NCBI RefSeq assembly: GCF_016743335.1
Contig: NZ_WCJE01000002.1
Coordinates: 62,001 to 126,000 of the forward strand
Direction of reading: 5' to 3'
Source of the DNA: Streptococcus suis
GTDB lineage: Bacteria; Bacillota; Bacilli; Lactobacillales; Streptococcaceae
DNA length: 64,000 nucleotides
In this document: positions 60,088 to 64,000 of the stretch, one piece after another
How positions within the stretch are numbered: position 1 is the first letter of the stretch
How the letters are laid out: each line of letters starts with the position of its first letter
The notes under the pieces: generated by a model
The model's input: the letters and a program-made list of their open reading frames with translations, nothing else
Told to the model about the DNA's origin: nothing
The model's database searches: none
Translations under genes and position numbers: made by a program

Positions 60088-60345
60088 TCACCCATAATAG
60101 TCCTTTAGCGACAGGATGCACAACCGATCGGATTCCACCATATAAATCAACCGATTCTCCGCATCAATCCTTCTTGACCAGGCACCCTGATAATCATACT
60201 TCAAAGGTTCTGGCTTGGCAATACCTTCAAAAAGATGTCGTTGCATATCCTTGATAATCTTATTGATTCTCTTCAGTGTTTTCTTATCCTGACCCTGCCA
60301 ATAAAGATAGTCTTCCCAGGCGTCGTCTGTAAAATGAATTCCCAT
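60088..60345 (-). CDS. yoeB: YoeB toxin
   Basis: 85 aa. FTDDAWEDYLYWQGQDKKTLKRINKIIKDMQRHLFEGIAKPEPLKYDYQGAWSRRID...RLIYMVESDRLCILSLKDYYG: full YoeB mRNA interferase with R residues and terminal H-like YY. Confidence 0.95.
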   Translation of the reverse strand: MGIHFTDDAWEDYLYWQGQDKKTLKRINKIIKDMQRHLFEGIAKPEPLKYDYQGAWSRRIDAENRLIYMVESDRLCILSLKDYYG

Positions 60346-60346
60346 G

Positions 60347-60607
60347 TTAGTCTGCCTCTATCAGATTGCGTTCTTGGGTTTGTCCCGCTTTGACTTGAGC
60401 CATACCACGCAAAACTTTTTGAGACAGATAAGCGTTCCGAGCAACAGCAAGGGTTTCTTGTAAGCTATCCCACTCACTCTTTGACAGTACAACAATATCT
60501 TCCTCAGGATTTTTATTAACCACGACCAAAGGCTCAAACTCGTCATTGACCTTTTTCATGTAGTCCTTTAAGTGATTTCGAAAATGGGAATATACAATAG
60601 CTTCCAT
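60347..60607 (-). CDS. yefM: YefM antitoxin
   Basis: 86 aa from ATG 60607 (GAGG upstream). MEAIVYSHFRNHLKDYMKKVNDEFEPLVVVNKNPEEDIVVLSKSEWDSLQET is a Phd/YefM N-domain. One base before yoeB. Confidence 0.95.
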   Translation of the reverse strand: MEAIVYSHFRNHLKDYMKKVNDEFEPLVVVNKNPEEDIVVLSKSEWDSLQETLAVARNAYLSQKVLRGMAQVKAGQTQERNLIEAD

Positions 60608-60636
60608 AAGCAATACCTCTCATTATTTCTAGGCTT

Positions 60637-60665
60637 ACTATAGCATAGAAAAAAAGAGTTGTCAA
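60637..60665 (-). promoter_or_regulatory. yefM-yoeB promoter
   Basis: TTGACA-17-TATAGT with TGC extension; likely autorepressed by the antitoxin. Confidence 0.85.
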
Positions 60666-60682
60666 ACTTATTGTACAACCCT

Positions 60683-61138
60683 TTAGCGATTCTCCACCTT
60701 CCACTCACCGTCTTCAAACCAGTAAAAATTCTCTGTCAGCTGTGGCTGTTCAAAGATTTCCAGCATGGTTTCAAAACCGTCTGCCAACGAAACATTCTTC
60801 AAATCCGCACGATCAATCCAGAAAACCTCGCCCTCATCTGAAGATTGGATAGAGCCTGAAAAATGGCTAGTTTTATAGCAAAATACCAGATAGCGATAAT
60901 GGTCAGTCAGATCCGTCCAGTTTTGAATGCCACAGAGTTCGAGATTGGATACCGTCAAGCCCGTTTCTTCTTTGACCTCGCGGACGACGGAGGAAACAAT
61001 GCTCTCGCCACGTTCAACATGGCCCCCAGGAAAAGTCACACCTGGCCACTTTTCAGATTTCCTATCCTGGACCAATACCTGCTGACCGTCTGTAATCATA
61101 CACATATTGGTTAGGATGACTTGCTCTGTCCTACTCAT
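60683..61138 (-). CDS. NUDIX hydrolase (MutX/8-oxo-dGTP diphosphatase type)
   Basis: 151 aa. Nudix box GGHVERGESIVSSVVREVKEETGL at 39-61. Likely cleanses oxidised dNTPs. Confidence 0.88.
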   Translation of the reverse strand: MSRTEQVILTNMCMITDGQQVLVQDRKSEKWPGVTFPGGHVERGESIVSSVVREVKEETGLTVSNLELCGIQNWTDLTDHYRYLVFCYKTSHFSGSIQSSDEGEVFWIDRADLKNVSLADGFETMLEIFEQPQLTENFYWFEDGEWKVENR

Positions 61139-61144
61139 GCTCCC

Positions 61145-61474
61145 TCACTTCAACAACTTCACATAATCACTCTTGGTCGCAAAAAGGTGACCCACTCGCA
61201 CTTCATTTTCTACCACGCGATAGAGGGCGATGTAGTCTTTTCCAATGACATAGCCTCGGGTTAGATGAGGCGGGTCTATCTGTTTACCAAAACGGTTATC
61301 GGCGTTAAAGCCACGTTCAGGAAAAATTTGCAAACTCTCCAAAGCTTGGACAATCATCTCAATTCGTCTTTTGGCAATTTCTTCTGAGAACTGTTCCGAG
61401 AAATAGGCGTAAATAACTGCCAATTCCTTCTCCACTGCTGGAGCAAGTATCACTGAATAAGACTCAAATTCCAT
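61145..61474 (-). CDS. RelE/ParE-type toxin
   Basis: 109 aa from ATG 61474. SVILAPAVEKELAVIYAYFSEQFSEEIAKRRIEMIVQALESLQIFPERGF and IALYRVVENEVRVGHLF. Overlaps the antitoxin end by 11 bases. Confidence 0.85.
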   Translation of the reverse strand: MEFESYSVILAPAVEKELAVIYAYFSEQFSEEIAKRRIEMIVQALESLQIFPERGFNADNRFGKQIDPPHLTRGYVIGKDYIALYRVVENEVRVGHLFATKSDYVKLLK

Positions 61475-61751
61475 ACTTCTCTTTGACACTTTCTAGGCTG
61501 ATCCCTTGACCTGCTTCGATCGCCTGCTGATTTTCCTGGATTTCCTTTTGAAGTTGTAAAAACAACTCTTCTCTTTCCAACTCTTCTTCTGTCAGAATGG
61601 GCAACTCATTTTTTACAGCGATGTTTTGTAAAAAGAGGTTAAAACCAGCAGTCAAATCCAGCTGGTTCATAGCAAATATTTCCTTAGCTTTTTCTAAAAG
61701 TCTGGAATCAGTTTTGAAATTTACTTGGGCATCTTTTTTTATAGTTATCAA
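61464..61751 (-). CDS. RelB-type antitoxin
   Basis: 95 aa, TTG start at 61751 after AGGAGG. Ribbon-helix-helix start (ITIKKDAQVNFKTDSRLLEKAKEIFAMNQLDLTAGFNLFLQNIA). Confidence 0.85.
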   Translation of the reverse strand: MITIKKDAQVNFKTDSRLLEKAKEIFAMNQLDLTAGFNLFLQNIAVKNELPILTEEELEREELFLQLQKEIQENQQAIEAGQGISLESVKEKYGI

Positions 61752-61776
61752 TCTAGTCCACCTCCTAGTTTTCTAT

Positions 61777-61805
61777 ATTGTAACACGAATAGATATCAGT
61801 AGCAA
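61777..61805 (-). promoter_or_regulatory. Promoter of RelBE-like pair
   Basis: TTGCTA-17-TACAAT on the minus strand. Confidence 0.75.
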
Positions 61806-61810
61806 TCTTC

Positions 61811-61839
61811 AAAAAAGCAGAAATAGTAACATTTCCGCT
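61811..61839 (-). terminator. Intrinsic terminator
   Basis: AGCGGAAAT-GTTACT-ATTTCTGCT then TTTTTT on the minus strand; one G-T pair. Ends the hypothetical/rnmV/tatD unit. Confidence 0.8.
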
Positions 61840-61848
61840 CTAGATTCC

Positions 61849-62217
61849 CTATCTCCCCAAATCATCAAAATAATAGAGATTCAAAAATTCTTCCTCAGTA
61901 ACAGGACGTTCAAAATTGTAAAACCAGCGATAGACTTCCACGGCTGGTCCATCAAACTCTATCCTGTCGTCCATTTCTTGCACACCGGCAATATGAAACA
62001 AACGGCTCTGCTTCCAAATACCATCCGCATTGACATAGCCATCTTCAACTAAACCACGCAAATAGTCTGCTAGTTTGTTCTTATCAACCTGCTCATCCTC
62101 CCAAACAAGGACATCAGCCGGCAGCAAGTAGGTCACTTCTTCATAAGATGAATGATTTTCATAAGAAGGTTCAAACTCGTTTTTTACCAAGCACTTAACA
62201 GCGTAGACCCTATCCAT
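61849..62217 (-). CDS. Conserved-looking hypothetical, 122 aa
   Basis: Acidic protein (LPADVLVWEDEQVDKNKLADYLRGLVEDGYVNADGIWKQSRLFHIAG) after rnmV, overlapping it by 8 bases. No family recognised. Confidence 0.65.
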   Translation of the reverse strand: MDRVYAVKCLVKNEFEPSYENHSSYEEVTYLLPADVLVWEDEQVDKNKLADYLRGLVEDGYVNADGIWKQSRLFHIAGVQEMDDRIEFDGPAVEVYRWFYNFERPVTEEEFLNLYYFDDLGR

Positions 62218-62779
62218 GATAGCTCTCCATAGCCTCTTCCACTTCTGCCAAACTTATCCCAAACAATTCCAATCGTTTGAGGAGTTGCTTGCCGTTGCAG
62301 TAGCCGATGCGGAGTTTTTCTCCCAGATACTCCCTCCGCCTGCGACTGTCTCCGCCCATAAGCAAGCCTAGGCGCATTAGGTCTGACTTGCTGATGTCAA
62401 AGTTATTTTCATCATCATAGTAGCCACGCACGCCTGCTAGGGCCTTTTCCAAGTCCTCAAAGCTGGCGTGCTCAATGCCCAAGGACCGCCCTTTTGTCTT
62501 GGACTTGGGGGCAGCCTCGTCCCGCTGTAAAAAAGCGTGTTTGACCGTGGGAATGGCCTGCATAATGATCTTTCGAATCCGCTCCCCATTGTAGTCTGGG
62601 TCAGTAAAGACAATGACGCCCCGCAGGTTATGGAGTTTCTCGATGCGTTCCAAGTCATCGTCTGATATGGCAGAGCCTCTGGTTTCGTAGGTATCCACCT
62701 CATAAAACCGCTTCAAGTTTGCTGTATCGTCCTTGCCCTCGACAACGAGGACTTCTTGTATCTTAATTTTCTGAGTCAA
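62210..62779 (-). CDS. rnmV: Ribonuclease M5
   Basis: 189 aa from TTG 62779 (AAGGAG 11 bases before), which matches the family length; longer open frame overlaps tatD. TOPRIM motif VVEGKDDTANLKR, VIVFTDPDYNGERIR. Matures 5S rRNA. Confidence 0.9.
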   Translation of the reverse strand: MTQKIKIQEVLVVEGKDDTANLKRFYEVDTYETRGSAISDDDLERIEKLHNLRGVIVFTDPDYNGERIRKIIMQAIPTVKHAFLQRDEAAPKSKTKGRSLGIEHASFEDLEKALAGVRGYYDDENNFDISKSDLMRLGLLMGGDSRRRREYLGEKLRIGYCNGKQLLKRLELFGISLAEVEEAMESYHG

Positions 62780-63545
62780 TTCTGAACAAACTCCTTGCAT
62801 TCTCGTAGGTCGCTCTCGCCACTTCTTCGACCGACTGGTTGCGAAGCTGGGCCAGCATATCCACCACATATCTGGTGTAGCCGGTACGATTTTCCCGACC
62901 ACGCTTGGGAACAGGTGCCAGGTAGGGCGCATCCGTCTCGACCAGGATTTTTTCTAGGGGCAATGCTTGCGCCGCTTCCTGAAGTTCGACAGCTTTCTTG
63001 AAGGTCACTACTCCCGAGAAGGAGATGTGCATGCCCAGGTCCATGAAGGCCTGAGCCTCCTCCAGCGTGCCAGAGAAGGAATGCATAATGCCTCCACGCG
63101 AGCCGACGCCAACTTCCTTGATGATCTGGTAAGTATCTTCCAAAGCATCACGAGTATGAACCACAAAGGGTAAATCCAACTGCTTGGCCAGCTCCATCTG
63201 TCGCTTGAAAACACGAGCCTGGGTTTCCTTATCTGCCGTCATCCAGTAGTAGTCCAACCCAATCTCCCCTAGGGCAATGACCTTGGGATGTTTAAGAGCC
63301 TTGAGTAGATAACGTTCAACTTCCTCATCATAGGTGCCAGCCTCAGTCGGATGCCAGCCCAGTGTCAGATAAATTTCAGGGTGCTGGTCAGCAAGCTCCA
63401 TAGCCTTGTCAATGGTTGCACGGTCAAAACCGACCACATTGTGGAGGGTGACCCCCATTTCCTTGGCAAAGTCTAATTCTTCTTGGACCCGACCGTCAAA
63501 CTGCTCTACGTTGAGGTGGGTGTGGGTGTCAAAAATTTGTATCAT
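62763..63545 (-). CDS. tatD: TatD-family DNase/hydrolase
   Basis: 260 aa. FDTHTHLN, ALGEIGLDYYW, VVHTRDA, HSFSG, ETDAPYLAPVP: metal-binding set of the amidohydrolase-fold TatD nucleases. Confidence 0.95.
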   Translation of the reverse strand: MIQIFDTHTHLNVEQFDGRVQEELDFAKEMGVTLHNVVGFDRATIDKAMELADQHPEIYLTLGWHPTEAGTYDEEVERYLLKALKHPKVIALGEIGLDYYWMTADKETQARVFKRQMELAKQLDLPFVVHTRDALEDTYQIIKEVGVGSRGGIMHSFSGTLEEAQAFMDLGMHISFSGVVTFKKAVELQEAAQALPLEKILVETDAPYLAPVPKRGRENRTGYTRYVVDMLAQLRNQSVEEVARATYENARSLFRIDSEN

Positions 63546-63603
63546 CGTTCCATCACTTTCTTTCCTACTATTGTAACATATTTCAGAAGATTCTTATGAG
63601 AAG

Positions 63604-63634
63604 AAAAAAACCAGCAGACTCGAGTTTCTGCTGG
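63604..63634 (-). terminator. rpmH terminator
   Basis: CCAGCAGA-AACTCGAG-TCTGCTGG then TTTTTTT on the minus strand. Confidence 0.9.
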
Positions 63635-63651
63635 CTTCTCTTTTCATCTTC

Positions 63652-63789
63652 TTATGCTACTGTAAGAACTTTACGTCCCTTACGGCGGCGAGCAGCTAAC
63701 ACGCGACGGCCGTTTTTAGTTGCCATACGGCTACGGAAACCGTGTTTACGCGCGCGACGGATTTTACTTGGTTGAAAAGTACGTTTCAC
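63652..63789 (-). CDS. rpmH: 50S ribosomal protein L34
   Basis: 45 aa, GTG start after [47 protein letters not shown] is L34. Expected next to jag/yidC/rnpA near the chromosome origin. Confidence 0.97.
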
Positions 63790-63863
63790 GATGAATACCT
63801 CCTCTTAGATTCTTGTATTCGTTTAGCCGGCTAGTTTTGATCAGTTACTAAACATACCAAACT

Positions 63864-63892
63864 ATTTTATATAAATTCTGTTCGTTTGTCAA
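63864..63892 (-). promoter_or_regulatory. rpmH promoter
   Basis: TTGACA-17-TAAAAT on the minus strand, 75 bases before the GTG. Confidence 0.8.
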
Positions 63893-63934
63893 GCTATTCT
63901 ACCATACTTTTAGGAAAGAATCAGAAAATCATTG

Positions 63935-63958
63935 AAAAAAGAGGACTAGCCTCTTTTT
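63935..63958 (-). terminator. Terminator after jag
   Basis: AGAGG-CTAGT-CCTCT with T-run on the minus strand. Confidence 0.8.
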
Positions 63959-64000
63959 AATCATGATTTCCTTCAATATCTACAACGACATAGCGGTTCG
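63957..64000 (-). CDS. C-terminal end of Jag/KhpB-like RNA-binding protein (partial)
   Basis: Only the last 13 codons (NRYVVVDIEGNHD) are inside the window. NRYVVV and the position before rpmH fit Jag/KhpB. Confidence 0.6.
   Translation of the reverse strand, partial: NRYVVVDIEGNHD

Overview
The window is from a low-GC Gram-positive coccus, almost certainly a Streptococcus and most probably S. suis or a close relative. The inference rests on the host gene blocks (pbp2A-rpmG-secE-nusG; tatD-rnmV-ksgA ... rsgA-rpe-thiN-rmuC-yhaM-purR; jag-rpmH), an LPKTG-anchored surface protein, an Rgg-type regulator and strong AGGAGG ribosome binding sites. No database search was possible.

Positions 1 to about 34,600 are a nearly complete siphovirus-type prophage next to the 3' end of nusG. 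Its left end lies outside the window. Most genes are on the minus strand and read right to left. The integrase, a HIRAN-membrane protein, an ImmA-like metalloprotease and a small repressor are on the plus strand (31.9-34.5 kb). A divergent operator/promoter region (31.75-31.88 kb) separates them from a Cro-like gene. Then follow early genes and replication (dnaB, initiator with internal tandem repeats, dnaC-like loader, C5-methyltransferase, MazG-like, SSB), an ArpU-type late regulator, a second small tyrosine recombinase beside a duplicated inverted repeat, HNH nuclease, portal, a MuF-type minor head protein fused to an HExxH metallopeptidase-like domain with a small gene after it, large terminase, scaffold, capsid, connectors, tail genes (with an in-frame A AAA AAC slippery site joining the two tail chaperone genes), tape measure, Dit, a 1412-residue tail-tip protein, holin and amidase endolysin. 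Three small plus-strand genes lie beyond the lysin, a usual place for prophage accessory genes.

Positions 34.7-46.1 kb are ordinary chromosome: transcription and secretion (nusG, secE), ribosomal protein L33, cell-wall synthesis (pbp2A), flavin reductase, pseudouridine synthase, purine repressor, RNA/DNA metabolism (yhaM, rmuC), thiamine pyrophosphokinase, rpe and rsgA.

Positions 46.2-58.5 kb are an accessory block between rsgA and ksgA: a proline-rich LPKTG protein, a serine recombinase with two 28-bp palindromes near it, tRNA-Leu(CAG), a RelBE/ParE-like toxin-antitoxin pair, a run of seven perfect or near-perfect hairpins, two half-size ABC exporters with an Rgg regulator, an LTA-synthase-like sulfatase-fold protein, and a large membrane protein whose transcript starts at a strong promoter and meets an intrinsic terminator just before the gene. 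From 58.6 kb to the end the core resumes (ksgA, rnmV, tatD, rpmH, end of jag), interleaved with YefM-YoeB and another RelBE-like pair, a NUDIX hydrolase and a DUF1697 protein.
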